Positions 41,022 to 51,895 of a DNA stretch of 52,244 nt are shown in pieces; position 1 is the stretch's first letter; every line of letters begins with the position of its first letter. The position numbers were made by a program, and so were the translations under genes. The notes beneath the pieces are model-generated. The model ran no database searches. It was not told the origin of the DNA and saw only the letters and a list, made by a program, of their open reading frames with translations. Where the stretch lies: contig DASVPW010000077.1 in the NCBI GenBank assembly GCA_036389455.1, forward strand, positions 1 to 52,244, written 5' to 3'. Source of the stretch: JAJKJG01 sp036389455. GTDB lineage: Bacteria > Pseudomonadota > Alphaproteobacteria > Rhizobiales > Beijerinckiaceae.

Positions 41022-41097
41022 GCCCAGGTAGCTCAGTTGGTAGAGCATGCGACTGAAAATCGCAGTGTCGGTGGTTCGATTCCGCCCCTGGGCACCA
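41022..41097 (+). tRNA. tRNA-Phe (anticodon GAA)
   Basis: A 76-base cloverleaf is visible: acceptor GCCCAGG pairing with CCTGGGC (41087-41093), D arm GCTCAGTTGGTAGAGC, anticodon stem-loop GCGACTGAAAATCGC with GAA, T arm GGTGGTTCGATTCCGCC, discriminator A and CCA encoded. GAA reads phenylalanine codons. A maf-yacG-tRNA-Phe neighbourhood is common in alphaproteobacteria. Confidence 0.98.
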
Positions 41098-41153
41098 TTC
41101 TCATGATCGTCTGATCCTCGGCGGCTCGCGGCTCGACTCTGACTCGAGCCGCC

Positions 41154-42005
41154 ATGTCTGCAGCACCGCTGCCGCTCTCCGTCTTCATCATCGCGCAGGA
41201 CGAGGCCGACCGCATCGGCGAGACCATCGCGGCCGTGCGCGACCTGACTGACGACCTCGTCGTGGTTGATTCAGGCTCGACGGACGGGACGCAAGGGGTG
41301 GCCGAGGCGGCGGGCGCCCGGGTGATCCATAACCCGTGGCCGGGCTACGGCCCCCAAAAACGCTTTGCCGAAGACCAGTGCCGGCACGCTTGGCTCCTCA
41401 ACCTCGACGCCGACGAGGTCGTGCCGCCGGCGCTTGGCGGCGAGATCCGCGCGCTCTTCGCCGCCGGCGAGCCGCCGCTTCCCGCCTACCGCATCGGCAT
41501 CGCCGAGATCTTCCCGGGCGAGGAGGCGCCGCACCCCTGGGCCTTCACGCTTCGGCCGGTGCGGCTCTACCGCAAGGACAAGGGCCGCTATTCCGCCTCC
41601 CTCGTGCACGACCGGGTCGACCTAAAGGCCGGGGTGAAGACCGGCCGCCTCAAGGGCGTGATCCACCACTTCTCGGTGCGCTCGCTCGGCGACCAGCTCG
41701 ACAAGCTCAACCGCTATTCCGACCAGCAGGCGCGCGACCTCGAGCTGCGCGGGGTGGAGATCCCGACCTGGCGCCTCTATTTCGAGCTGCCGGCGAATTT
41801 TCTGAAGGCCTACGTCGGGCGACGCCACTTCGTGCGCGGCGCCTACGGCTTCCTGACCGCCATGAACTATGCCATCTCCCGCCACCTGCGCGTCGCGAAG
41901 CACTACGAGCGCCGCCGGCTCGCTCAAGCAGCGGACGAGCGTGGGCGGAAAGGGGCTGAGGAGACGGGAGACCGACCCGGCTCTCGACCGGCGGGCAGGC
42001 TTTAG
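41154..42005 (+). CDS. Glycosyltransferase family 2, WaaE/KdtX-like
   Basis: The 283-residue GT-A protein has the N-terminal block LSVFIIAQDEADRIGETIAA, VVDSGSTDGT, the DxD-type LLNLDADEVVPP, and the WaaE-specific segments YGPQKRFAEDQ and LVHDRVDLKAGVKTGRLKG. WaaE/KdtX enzymes add a sugar to the lipopolysaccharide core. The last 30 residues are polar (ERGRKGAEETGDRPG) and probably a disordered tail. It stands alone after tRNA-Phe with its ATG at 41154, about 56 bases beyond the tRNA. Confidence 0.9.
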   Translation: MSAAPLPLSVFIIAQDEADRIGETIAAVRDLTDDLVVVDSGSTDGTQGVAEAAGARVIHNPWPGYGPQKRFAEDQCRHAWLLNLDADEVVPPALGGEIRALFAAGEPPLPAYRIGIAEIFPGEEAPHPWAFTLRPVRLYRKDKGRYSASLVHDRVDLKAGVKTGRLKGVIHHFSVRSLGDQLDKLNRYSDQQARDLELRGVEIPTWRLYFELPANFLKAYVGRRHFVRGAYGFLTAMNYAISRHLRVAKHYERRRLAQAADERGRKGAEETGDRPGSRPAGRL

Positions 42006-42051
42006 ATCACGCTACTTTCAGACGGAAGCATAGGCTGCGTTATTGAAGTTG

Positions 42052-42092
42052 GAGCATTCGGCTGAACCGGTTCCCACTCTTCGCGATCATGC
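42052..42092. repeat. Degenerate Rhizobiales-type palindromic repeat
   Basis: The stretch GAGCATTCGGCTGAACCGG, then TTCCCACTCTTCGCGATCAT and GC, follows the layout of the abundant Rhizobiales element GAGCAT...(G)AACCGGTT...ATCATGC. The ends are loosely complementary and the AACCGGTT core is a perfect palindrome. It lies in the 104-base gap between the convergent glycosyltransferase and dppF genes. Confidence 0.5.
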
Positions 42093-42109
42093 CATAGCGA
42101 CAGGAATCG

Positions 42110-43116
42110 TCAGTGCGTCGGCGTGAGCGGCAGGGGCGCCGCGCCGGGAGGCCGGCGGATGCACGCAACGAGGTGCCCCGGCACGACCTCGATCAGCGGC
42201 GGATCGACGGTGCGGCAGGCCGGCAGCGCATAGGGGCAGCGCGGGTGGAAGCGGCAGCCGCTCGGCGGCCTCATCGGGCTCGGCACCTCGCCCTGCACGA
42301 TGCGCCGCCGGATTTTCCGCTTCGTCGGATCCGGGATCGGCGCGGCCGCGAGGAGCGCCTCCGTGTAGGGATGCAGCGGGCGCGAGAACAGCGTGCGCTT
42401 GTCGGCGAGCTCGACGATGCGGCCGAGATACATGACCGCGATGCGGTGGCTGACGTGCCGCATCACCGCGAGATCGTGGCTGATGAAGAGATAGCTGAGG
42501 CGGTATTCCTCCTGCAGGTCGATAAGGAGGTTGAGCACCTGCGCCTGCACCGAGACGTCGAGCGCGGAGACCGGCTCGTCGGCGACGATCACGTCGGGCT
42601 TCACCGCCAGCGCCTTCGCGATGCCGAGGCGTTGGCGCTGGCCGCCCGAGAACTCGTGCGGGTACCGGCGCATCGCCTCGGGGCGCAGGCCGACGCGCCG
42701 GAACAGCTGCGCGACGCACTCGTCCTTCTCCGCCCCCCGCGCGAGTCCGAAGTTCTCCAGCGGCTCGCCGACGATCGTGCCGGCGGACAGGCGCGGGTTG
42801 AGGGAGGAATAGGGGTCCTGGAACACGAGCTGGATCCGCCGGCGGTGCTCCCACATGGCGCCCGGGGCGAGGCGCGTCACGTCGGCGCCGCCGATGAGGA
42901 CGCGGCCGGCCGTCGGCTCGAGGAGCTTCATCGCTACCCGGCCGAGGGTGGACTTGCCGCAGCCCGATTCGCCGACGATGCCGAGGGTCTCGCCCCGGCG
43001 CACGGCGAAGCTGACGCCATCGACGGCTCGCACCACGGTCTTCCCTCGCTTCAGGAACCCGCCGCGGACGGGGAAGTGCTTGACGAGGTCGCGGACCTCG
43101 AGGCTCAGCGCTTCGC

Positions 43117-43120
<4 letters not shown>
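42110..43120 (-). CDS. dppF: Peptide ABC transporter ATP-binding protein, DppF/OppF-like
   Basis: The 336-residue ATPase shows Walker A GESGCGKST, signature FSGGQRQR, Walker B VIVADEPVSALD, and the OppF-type C-terminal zinc/iron-sulfur-like segment GCRFHPRCPYALPACR. The N-terminal VRGGFLKRGKTVVRAVDGV is the usual DppF entry. The ATG at 43118-43120 overlaps the dppD stop (ATGA). It is the last gene of the minus-strand operon with genes for the binding protein, two permeases and the second ATPase. Confidence 0.93.
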
Positions 43121-44114
<994 letters not shown>

Positions 44115-44118
<4 letters not shown>

Positions 44119-44993
44119 ATCCGCCTCGCGAGCCGCGGGTCGAGCCGGTCGCGAAGGCCGTCGCCGAGCATGTTGACGGCGAGCACCGTTAGCGCGAGGA
44201 AGACCCCCGGGATCAGGATGCTCCAGGGCGCGATCTGGAAGAAGGTGCGGCCCTGCGCGATGATGTTGCCCCAGCTCGGGATCTCGGGCGGCACGCCGGC
44301 GCCGAGGAAGCTGAGGCCCGCCTCGATCAGCATCGCCGAGGCGCAGACGTAGGTGCCCTGCACGATCAGCGGCGCGAGCGTATTCGGCAGGATGTGGCGC
44401 AGCAGGAGCTTCGCGCTGCGGGTGCCGCCCGCGATCGCGCTCTCGATGTAGGGCTGGCCGCGGATCGTCAGGACGACGCTGCGCACCACGCGCGCCACGC
44501 GTGGCACCTCGGGGATGACGATCGCGACGATGACGACGCCGAGCCCCGGGCGGGTCAGCGTGATCAGCGCGATGGCAAGTAGGATCGAGGGGATCGCCAT
44601 GAGGCCGTCCATCACCCGCATCAGCACGGCGTCGAGAGTGCGGAAGTAGCCGCAGGCGAGGCCGATCGTGAGGCCGACCAGGCTCGAGAGCAGCGCCACC
44701 GAGAGGCCGACCGTTAGCGACACCCGCGCGCCGTAGATCGTGCGGGAGAAGATGTCGCGCCCGAACTGGTCGGTGCCGAACCACCAGCGCTCCGACGGCG
44801 GCCGCATGCGGTTGATCGGCGCCTGCCGGAACGGGTCGGCGGCGATCAGCGGCGCCAGCACGGCGATCGCCGCAAGCGCCACGAGCAGCATCGCGCCGAT
44901 GAAGATCGTGGGGTTGCGTCGGATCGCGTCGCCGGCGCGGGCGGAAAGCGACCTGTGCGGAGGTGCGTCGTCGAGGGCGATGGCGGCGGTCAC
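44115..44993 (-). CDS. dppC: Peptide ABC transporter permease, DppC-like
   Basis: The 292-residue inner-membrane permease has an N-terminal membrane helix (about 32-52), the signature RWWFGTDQFGRDIFSRTIYGA (split over residues 69-89), an EAA loop (QPYIESAIAGGTRSAKLLLRH) and the ending GDGLRDRLDPR typical of DppC. It begins at GTG (44991-44993), one base after the dppB stop. It forms a heterodimer with DppB. Confidence 0.94.
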
Positions 44994-44994
44994 G

Positions 44995-45936
44995 CTAGTA
45001 CCGGACGCGTGGATCGAGGGCGGCGTAGGAGAGGTCGATGACGAGGTTCACGAGCACCTTCACCCCGGCGAAGACGAGGATGAGGCCCTGCACGATCGGG
45101 TAATCGCGCTTGAGCACGGCGTCGACCGTAAGCCGCCCGAGGCCGGGGATGTTGAACACCGTCTCGGTGATGACGACCCCGGAGATCAGGAGCGCGATGC
45201 CGATGCCGATGACGGTGACGATCGGCACGGAGGCGTTCTTCAGCGCATGCAGCATGAGCACCCGTCCGGTGGTCAGGCCCTTCGAGTTGGCAGTGCGGAT
45301 ATAGTCCTCCGACAGGACCTCGAGCATCGACGCGCGCGTGATGCGCGCGATCAGCGCCATGTAGGCGATGCCGAGCGCGAGCGAGGGCAGGATCAGCGTC
45401 TCGACGAAGGGCCAGAACCCTTGCGCCAGCGGCCGATAGCCCTGCACCGGCAGCCAGCCGAGCTTGACCGAGAAGATGAAGATCAGCCCGTAGCCGACTA
45501 GGAAGGTCGGCATGGCGAAGCCCATGACGGCAAACGCCATCACCAGGCGGTCCGCGAGCCTGCGCGCCTTCCAGGCCGCCAGCACGCCCATCGGGATCGC
45601 GAGGCAGACCGCCACGACGAGCGTCGAGACCGTGAGGGCCAATGTCGGCTCGAGCCGCTGGCCGATGAGCCGCGCGACCGGGAGGTTCGAGAAGATCGAG
45701 ACGCCGAGGTCGCCCTGGGCGAGGCCGTAGAGCCAGACCGCGAACTGCTCGATCACCGGGCGGTCGAGGCCAAGCTTCGTTCGCACCGCCGCGATCGCCT
45801 CGGCCGTCGCGTCCTCGCCGGCGATGATGGCGGCCGGATCGCCGGGGGCGAGCCGCAGCAGGAAGAACACGAACACAGCGACGACCGCCATGACGGGGAT
45901 CGTCGCCAGGAGCCGGCGCAGCACGTAGACGCCCAT
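44995..45936 (-). CDS. dppB: Peptide ABC transporter permease, DppB-like
   Basis: The 313-residue permease has the family N-terminus YVLRRLLATIPVMAVVAVFV with the MFLxLRLAPGDPA-like block (FFLLRLAPGDPAAIIAGEDA), the EAA loop EDYIRTANSKGLTTGRVLML and the C-terminal SYAALDPRVRY. Six membrane helices are apparent. ATG at 45934-45936. It is encoded between dppA and dppC in the operon. Substrate is not certain; the divergent M81 peptidases suggest a peptide or peptide-like compound. Confidence 0.95.
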   Translation of the reverse strand: MGVYVLRRLLATIPVMAVVAVFVFFLLRLAPGDPAAIIAGEDATAEAIAAVRTKLGLDRPVIEQFAVWLYGLAQGDLGVSIFSNLPVARLIGQRLEPTLALTVSTLVVAVCLAIPMGVLAAWKARRLADRLVMAFAVMGFAMPTFLVGYGLIFIFSVKLGWLPVQGYRPLAQGFWPFVETLILPSLALGIAYMALIARITRASMLEVLSEDYIRTANSKGLTTGRVLMLHALKNASVPIVTVIGIGIALLISGVVITETVFNIPGLGRLTVDAVLKRDYPIVQGLILVFAGVKVLVNLVIDLSYAALDPRVRY

Positions 45937-45984
45937 CGCTTCACTCGGCCTCGCGGGGGCGGCCTGGCAGGGGGCGGCCGACGC

Positions 45985-47592
45985 TCACTTCTTGCTGATG
46001 TTCCAGAACACGGGAAGCCCGGTGTTCGGGACGATGCCGTCGATCCGGTCGGCGCGATAGGCGATCGGCTGCGTCCACTGGCCGAACGGCACGTAAACGA
46101 CCTGCTCGATTGCGCGCTTCTGCAGGTCGCGGGCGACCTTCATCTTCTCCTCGTCCGTATGCGCGAAGCCGTAGGCGCTGCGCAGCCTCTCGACTTCCGG
46201 GTCGCACGGCCAGCCGAACAGGCCCTTGTCGCAGGCCGCGCCGATCCAGGTGTGCAGGATCGGATTCGAGCCCCCGACCGTGCCCGAGGTGGTGACGAAG
46301 ATGTTCCAGCCGCCCTGCGCCGGCGGCTCCTTCCTGGCCCGGCGGGACACGACCGAGCCCCAGTCCATCGCCTGCGCGTCGACGTTGAGCCCGGCCTCGC
46401 GCATCGCCTGCACCAGCACCTGCGTCGCGGGCGTGATGGTGGCGTGGTCGGTCGCCTGCAGCACCGTGATCGGCTCGCCCTTGTAGCCGGCCTCCTTGAA
46501 CAGCTGCAGCGCCTTTTTCGGGTTGTGCTCCTTCATCATCTCGCTACCGGCGTCGTTGCCGAGGGCCGAGCCGCAGACGATGAGGGCGTGACAGACGGTG
46601 TAGTACTCGGAGTCGCCGACGATCGCGCGCAGATAGTCCTCCTGATTGGTCAGGTAGTACATCGCCTGGCGCGCTTTGACGTTGTCGAACGGCGGGTGGA
46701 GGTGGTTGAGACGGATGAGGCCGAAGGTCGAGTCGATCTTGCCGGTCTTCATCAGCTTCACGCCGCGCGCCTTTGACAGGATCGGCAGGAAGTCGATGTT
46801 CGGCGCCTCGTAGAAGTCGATCTCGCCGTTGACGAGCGCCGACATCGCGGTCTGCGGGTCGGCGATCCAGACGAGCTCGAGGCGGTCGACTTTCGGCACC
46901 TTGCTGCCGGCGAACGAGGACGGCGGCTCGTTGCCGGGACGCGGCACGTAGTCGGCGTTCCTGAGGTAGACGGTCTTGCTGCCCGGGACCCACTGCTCCT
47001 TGGCGAACTTGAACGGGCCCGAGCCGATGGCTTCCGTGATCTGCGTGTTCGGGTCGGTCAGCGCCTCCTTCTCGCGCATGATGATCGGCACCGAGGTGCC
47101 GCTCTTGCCAAGCGATTCGAGGACCATCGAGTACGGCTCCTTCAGCACCAGGCGGAAGCTCGTGTCGTCGACCGCCTCGAGCTTGTCGGTGAAGGAGAAC
47201 AGGCGCTGTCCGACGGGATCGCGCGCCGCCCAGCGCCTCAGCGAGGCGACGACGTCCTTGGTCGTCACCGGGCTGCCGTCGTGGAACTTGAGGCCGTCGC
47301 GCAGGGTGAAGTCGTAGGTCTTGCGATCCTGGCTCACCGTATATTTGCCGACCATCTGCGGGTGGGCGCGACCGTCCTCGTCGTTCCCGAACAGGGTGTC
47401 GTAGACGATCATGCCGTGGATGCCGGCGATGGTCTGCGTCGTCCAGAACGGGTCGAGGGTGCGCACGTCGGCGTGCATCACGGCCCGCAGCACCTTGTCC
47501 TGCGCGTGCGCCGCGGGCGCGAGCGCGAAGCTGCCCAGGATCACGGCCGGAACGGTCCAGCGGGCGAGCGCGGAAGTGGGTCTTGCGAGCAT
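45985..47592 (-). CDS. dppA: Peptide/solute-binding protein of ABC transporter, SBP family 5 (DppA-like)
   Basis: The 535-residue periplasmic protein starts with a signal peptide (basic start, hydrophobic core, cleavage near AAHAQD). Its mature part shows family 5 blocks: DVRTLDPFWTTQTIAG near residue 45, FTLRDGLKFHDGSPVTTKDV near 95, and GTGPF-like AIGSGPFKFAKEQWVPG near 200. The ATG at 47590-47592 has GGGAGG upstream. It is the first gene of the dpp operon and is divergent from two M81 peptidase genes across a 188-base gap. The family also includes binders of opines, glutathione and antibiotics, so the ligand is open. Confidence 0.94.
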   Translation of the reverse strand: MLARPTSALARWTVPAVILGSFALAPAAHAQDKVLRAVMHADVRTLDPFWTTQTIAGIHGMIVYDTLFGNDEDGRAHPQMVGKYTVSQDRKTYDFTLRDGLKFHDGSPVTTKDVVASLRRWAARDPVGQRLFSFTDKLEAVDDTSFRLVLKEPYSMVLESLGKSGTSVPIIMREKEALTDPNTQITEAIGSGPFKFAKEQWVPGSKTVYLRNADYVPRPGNEPPSSFAGSKVPKVDRLELVWIADPQTAMSALVNGEIDFYEAPNIDFLPILSKARGVKLMKTGKIDSTFGLIRLNHLHPPFDNVKARQAMYYLTNQEDYLRAIVGDSEYYTVCHALIVCGSALGNDAGSEMMKEHNPKKALQLFKEAGYKGEPITVLQATDHATITPATQVLVQAMREAGLNVDAQAMDWGSVVSRRARKEPPAQGGWNIFVTTSGTVGGSNPILHTWIGAACDKGLFGWPCDPEVERLRSAYGFAHTDEEKMKVARDLQKRAIEQVVYVPFGQWTQPIAYRADRIDGIVPNTGLPVFWNISKK

Positions 47593-47780
47593 GGCGGCAG
47601 CCTCCCGGCGCGGGCGCGCGGCGCGGGGTCCGACGCCCTCAAGGGGGCAGCCTACGTCGGTCCCGCGCGCCGGCGCAATCCCGCCCGCCATCGTCTGAGC
47701 GCGGCGCCTGCCACCTAGGCGCGGGCCGCGTATCTGCGCCATAGTCGCGCTCTTCGCGCCGGCGAGTCGGGAGAACGGGA

Positions 47781-49316
47781 ATGGCCCCGCGCATCGCGCT
47801 CTTGGGCTTCATGCTCGAATCGAATGCTTTCGCCCCGGTCGCGGACGAGGCCGAGTTCCGCCAGAAGCACTGGATCGAGGGCGACGAGATCCTGCGCGAC
47901 GCGCGCTCGGCCGCGCCGCGCGACCCCGGCGGGTTGACCGGCTTCTGCCGCGCCATGGACGAGAGCGGGCCGTGGCAGCCGGTCCCGCTCGCGATGACCA
48001 CCGCCGGGGCGAGCGGTCCCGCCGACCAGAGCTTCCTGGACCGCTTCGTCGCGCTGGTCGAGGAGCGCCTGCGCGCCGCGCTGCCCGTCGACGGCGTCTA
48101 CATCCAGGCGCACGGGGCGTGCCGCGGCACGGTCGACCTCGACCCCGAGGGCACCCTCTTCGCCGCCGTCCGGGCGATCGTCGGGCCGACGGTGCCGGTC
48201 GTCGCGACCCTCGATCTCCATGCGAACGTCTCGCGCCGGATGGTTGCGGAGACGGACCTCCTCGTCGCCTATCTTACGAACCCGCACACGGACCATGCCG
48301 AGCGCGGCGCGGAGGCGGGCCGCGCGATGCGCGAGCTCCTCGCCGGCCTGCGCACCGCGAAGGCGTTCGTGAAGCTGCCGATCCTGCCGCCGCAGGTGGC
48401 GCTCCTCTCCGACCGCGGGCCTTACGGGGAGGCGATCGCCAAGGGCCAGACGCGGGTCGACGGGCCGATCCTCAACGTCTCGGTCATCGGCAACTTCAGC
48501 TTCGGCGACTATCCGAAATGCGGCATGAGCGTCGTCGTCACCGCGCGCGGCGACCAGGCCGCGGCCGACGCGCTCGCCCGCGAGCTCGCGCAGGACCTCT
48601 GGAACGGACGGCACCGCCTGACACCGAAGCTCCTCTCGATTGAGGAGGCGACGCGGCGCATGCGCGAGGCCTGCGACGATCCGGACAGACCCGCACTGCT
48701 CTTCGCCGACGTCGCCGACAACCCGGGCGGGGGCGGGCGCGGCAACACCACGGCGATCCTCAAGAGCTTCCTCGCGGCAGGCATCGCCGGCGTCGCCTTC
48801 GCGGTGCACACCGACCCGCCGCTCGTGGCGGAAGCGCACCGGCGCGGCATCGGCGCGCGCTTCTCGGCGCTCCTCAACCGCGACGAGACCGACGCGGGCT
48901 CCGAGAGGCTGACCGCCGATGCGCAGGTGATGGCGTTGAGCGACGGCGAGATCGTCGGCCGGCGCGGCTCCATCGGCGGCCGGCGCTTCAGCCTCGGCCC
49001 GTCCGCGTGGCTGACACTCGAGGGCCGCATCGACGTGGTCTTCATCACAATCCGCCACCAGTGCTTCGACACCGAGATGCTGGAGCATCTCGGCATCAAG
49101 GTGCGAGGCCTGCGTGGGCTCGTGGTGAAGTCCCGCGGCCACTTCCGCGCCGGCTTCGACGACATCTTCGCCGACGAGCACATCCGCGAGGTCGACGGCC
49201 CGGGCCTCGCGACGCCCGTGCTCACCCGCGTGCGCTGGACCGGCATCGCGCGGCCGATCTGGCCGCTCGATCCGGACATGACCTGGCGCGTGCCGGACGA
49301 TGTCGCAGTCCCGTAA
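47781..49316 (+). CDS. M81-family metallopeptidase (MlrC-like), copy 1
   Basis: MlrC of microcystin degraders is the founding member of this family, but most members have unknown substrates. The 511-residue cytosolic protein shows IALLGFMLESNAFAPVADEA at the start, the metal-site region VYIQAHGACRGTVDLDPEG, VATLDLHANVS, NPHTDHAERG, and the later FADVADNPGGGGRGNTTAIL. It begins at ATG 47781 and is followed after 16 bases by a second member of the same family. The genes are divergent from a peptide ABC operon; M81 genes are often found next to such transporters, so the pair may cleave the imported compound. Confidence 0.9.
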   Translation: MAPRIALLGFMLESNAFAPVADEAEFRQKHWIEGDEILRDARSAAPRDPGGLTGFCRAMDESGPWQPVPLAMTTAGASGPADQSFLDRFVALVEERLRAALPVDGVYIQAHGACRGTVDLDPEGTLFAAVRAIVGPTVPVVATLDLHANVSRRMVAETDLLVAYLTNPHTDHAERGAEAGRAMRELLAGLRTAKAFVKLPILPPQVALLSDRGPYGEAIAKGQTRVDGPILNVSVIGNFSFGDYPKCGMSVVVTARGDQAAADALARELAQDLWNGRHRLTPKLLSIEEATRRMREACDDPDRPALLFADVADNPGGGGRGNTTAILKSFLAAGIAGVAFAVHTDPPLVAEAHRRGIGARFSALLNRDETDAGSERLTADAQVMALSDGEIVGRRGSIGGRRFSLGPSAWLTLEGRIDVVFITIRHQCFDTEMLEHLGIKVRGLRGLVVKSRGHFRAGFDDIFADEHIREVDGPGLATPVLTRVRWTGIARPIWPLDPDMTWRVPDDVAVP

Positions 49317-49332
49317 AGGAACGGAGCCTCGC

Positions 49333-50799
49333 ATGCGCATCTTCGCCGCCTCGCTAGCGACCGAATCGAACTCGTTCTCGCCCATCCCGACGAGCCGCAA
49401 GAGCTTCGAGGATACGCTGTACTTCCCGCCCGGCCGGCATCCGGACCGGCCGACCCACTGCACGGCGCCGCTATACGTCGCCCGCCGCCGCGCCCGGCAG
49501 GAGGGGTTCGAGCTGATCGAGGGTTCCTGTTTCTGGGCCGAGCCTGCGGGCCTTACCGGCCAAAGCGACTACGAGAGCATGCGCGACGAGATCCTCGGGC
49601 AGCTGAGGGCCGCCATGCCCGTCGACGGCGTGCTCCTTGGCCTCCACGGCGCCATGGTGGCGACCACCTGCGACGACTGCGAGGGCGACATTGTCGAGCG
49701 GGTGCGGGCGATCGTCGGCCCCAAGGCCGTGATCGGCGTCGAGCACGATCCCCATTGCCATCTCACCGAGAAGCGGGTGCGCAACGCGGACGTGATGATA
49801 CTCTACAAGGAGTACCCGCACACCGATTTCGTCGAGCGCGCCGAGGAGCTCGTCACCATCGTGCTCAAGACCATCCGCGGCGAGATCAGGCCCGTGATGT
49901 CGGTGTTCGACTGCCGCATGTACGAGCGCTTCCCCACGAGCCGCGAGCCGGCGCGGTCGTTCGTGGACAAGATGACGAGCCTCGAAGGCAAGGACGGCGT
50001 GCTCTCCGTCTCCCTGTGCCACGGCTACTCGCAAGGGGACGTGCCGGACCGCGGCACCCGCGTGCTCGTCGTCACGGACAATGCAAAGGCGAGAGGCGAC
50101 GCCCTCGCCCGCGCCCTTGGCGAGGAGGTGCGCGAGAAGCGCGGCCAGTGGGGACCGCCGTTCCTCACCCTCGACGAGGCGATCGACGAGGCCTACGCCA
50201 CGCCGAGGGGGCCGGTCGTCGTCGCCGACCCGTCCGACAACGCCGGCGGAGGCGCGGCGTCGGACAACACCAACGTGATCCGCCGGCTGATCGAGCGCGG
50301 CTGCGCCGACGCCTGCGTCGGTCCGGTGTGGGACCCGGTGGCGGTCGCGTTCTGCCATGCGGCGGGCGTCGGCACGACGATGCCCCTGCGCTTCGGCGGC
50401 AAGGCGGCCGCGACCTCGGGCGATCCGATCGACGCGGAGGTGACGGTCATCGGCCTGTGCCGCGACGGCTGGCAGTCCTTCGGGACGGCAAAGAAGAGCT
50501 TCGGCGACGCCGCGGGCATCCGCATCGGCGGCGTCGAGGTGTCGCTCATCGGCGCCCGCACCCAGGCGCTCGGCCTCGAGATCTTCACGGAGGTCGACAT
50601 CGACCTCGCCTCGAAGCGCTACATCGGCGTGAAGTCGACGAATCACTTCCACGCCGCCTTCGGTCCGATCGCCGGGAAGGTCCTCTACTGCGACGGCAAG
50701 GGTCCCTCGCCAGTCGACCCGCGCGATTACCCGTTCCGCAAGATCATCCGCCCCCTCTGGCCCCACGACGACCTGCCGGACGGCCGCATGGTGGTGTGA
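49333..50799 (+). CDS. M81-family metallopeptidase (MlrC-like), copy 2
   Basis: The 488-residue protein shares layout with copy 1 but only moderate identity: start IFAASLATESNSFSPIPTS, VLLGLHGAMVATTCDDCEGD, the site GVEHDPHCHLTEK (in place of DLHANVS), EYPHTDFVERA and VADPSDNAGGGAASDNTNVI. The ATG at 49333 was chosen over one 11 codons upstream because GGAG stands at the right place and the protein then aligns with copy 1. The distinct DxH region suggests that the two enzymes differ in substrate. The pair is likely one operon. Confidence 0.9.
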   Translation: MRIFAASLATESNSFSPIPTSRKSFEDTLYFPPGRHPDRPTHCTAPLYVARRRARQEGFELIEGSCFWAEPAGLTGQSDYESMRDEILGQLRAAMPVDGVLLGLHGAMVATTCDDCEGDIVERVRAIVGPKAVIGVEHDPHCHLTEKRVRNADVMILYKEYPHTDFVERAEELVTIVLKTIRGEIRPVMSVFDCRMYERFPTSREPARSFVDKMTSLEGKDGVLSVSLCHGYSQGDVPDRGTRVLVVTDNAKARGDALARALGEEVREKRGQWGPPFLTLDEAIDEAYATPRGPVVVADPSDNAGGGAASDNTNVIRRLIERGCADACVGPVWDPVAVAFCHAAGVGTTMPLRFGGKAAATSGDPIDAEVTVIGLCRDGWQSFGTAKKSFGDAAGIRIGGVEVSLIGARTQALGLEIFTEVDIDLASKRYIGVKSTNHFHAAFGPIAGKVLYCDGKGPSPVDPRDYPFRKIIRPLWPHDDLPDGRMVV

Positions 50800-51074
50800 C
50801 TACCTTGTGGTTTGCTCAGGCACATGAACCTGGCCTCTAAAGCAGCAGAAGGGCCGAGCGGAACTGTGAGCTGCCACCCAGAATCCTTGAGCTCTCATGC
50901 ACAGCGGCGTTCACGCGAAGCTCGGCATGCGCGCTTCCATGGTGCGAAGTCGCTCTTGGACCCATAGAGGACCTTCGTGGAAGCTGCGCTTCGCAACTTC
51001 TGACGCACACGGAATCAAGCGCATTCCATTGTGCCTCTCACGCGCAGCACCGCTGTGCGGGAGCTATGCTGAGT
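50800..51074. other. 275-base low-GC spacer between M81 copy 2 and fixK-like gene
   Basis: Both genes end here (convergent). The spacer has visibly lower GC than its surroundings and no gene, tRNA or clear hairpin that I can defend. A plus-strand open frame from 50897 extends into the fixK antisense and has no recognisable protein features. It may be decayed foreign DNA or simply a relaxed spacer. Confidence 0.4.
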
Positions 51075-51764
51075 TCAAGCCTGAAGACGCCTTAGTGCCG
51101 GCTTGTCGCGGAGCACGATCGTACGGCGCTGGGCCGGAAGGCCGATCACCCCTTGACGCTCGAGTTGCGTCAGGGAGCGCGACACCGTCTCGATCGTGAG
51201 CCCGAGGTGGTCCGCGATATCCATGCGCGACATGGGCAGGTCGACGGAAGCGTCGTCCTCGGAGACGCGCTCGCCGATGTCGAGAAGAAAGGTGGCGATC
51301 TTCTCGAGGGCCGACTTGCGCCCGAGGAGAAGCATGTGGTCCTGCGCGCGCTCGAGGGCGCGCATCATGGCGCCGACGATCTGGCGCGCGAGCGGGCCTT
51401 CACCAGCCGCCACGCTCTCCAGGCTGCAGCGGCGGTAGGCCACGATCGTCGCGTCGCCGACAGCCTCGGCCGAGAAGCGGTGCTCCTCGCCCGATTCGAG
51501 GCCGAAGATATCGCCGGGAAGGTGGAAGGCGTCGATCTGGCGCCGCCCGTCGCCGAGGAGCTTATAGGTGCGCACCGCGCCGGACACGACCTTGTAGAAG
51601 AAGCCGGCGCGGTCGCCTTCGGCGAAGACCTCCTCGTCCTTGGCCAAGCGGCGGGTAACTCCAACGGCCTGGTTCGACGCCGGCGCGGACCGCGCCGGCT
51701 GCGGGAGCACGCCGTGCAGGAAGACGTTGCCGGATGGGACGCCCGTGGCGATCGCGGTCTGCAT
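51075..51764 (-). CDS. fixK: Crp/Fnr-family regulator, FixK-like
   Basis: The 229-residue regulator has an N-terminal cyclic-nucleotide-type beta barrel (about 35-125: VFAEGDRAGFFYKVVSGAVR, FHLPGDIFGLESGEEH), a long dimer helix (about 128-165) and a C-terminal winged helix-turn-helix with the FNR-type recognition helix ETVSR at 192-196 (MSRMDIADHLGLTIETVSRS). It lacks the N-terminal cysteine cluster of FNR/FnrN; its only cysteine is C113. It is therefore a FixK-type protein, probably controlled through its own synthesis rather than by an iron-sulfur cluster. The ATG at 51762-51764 follows GAGAGACCG. It is divergent from ccoN, whose promoter has a matching box. Confidence 0.9.
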   Translation of the reverse strand: MQTAIATGVPSGNVFLHGVLPQPARSAPASNQAVGVTRRLAKDEEVFAEGDRAGFFYKVVSGAVRTYKLLGDGRRQIDAFHLPGDIFGLESGEEHRFSAEAVGDATIVAYRRCSLESVAAGEGPLARQIVGAMMRALERAQDHMLLLGRKSALEKIATFLLDIGERVSEDDASVDLPMSRMDIADHLGLTIETVSRSLTQLERQGVIGLPAQRRTIVLRDKPALRRLQA

Positions 51765-51895
51765 CGGTCTCTCGTGCTCGTGTTTGTCGAGTCGCTGAGG
51801 ATGCGTACGCCTCACGCGGGGGCGCGAAAATTCAGATGCACTGCCTAAGGGATGCCCCGCTAAGGGGTTTCCCGGAGGCGTGAACCGGCCGGCCC

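Noticed and set aside
50897..51199. 100-codon plus-strand frame in the low-GC spacer
   Set aside because: Runs into the antisense of the fixK-like gene, no ribosome binding site and no recognisable protein; could be decayed DNA but not supportable as a gene.
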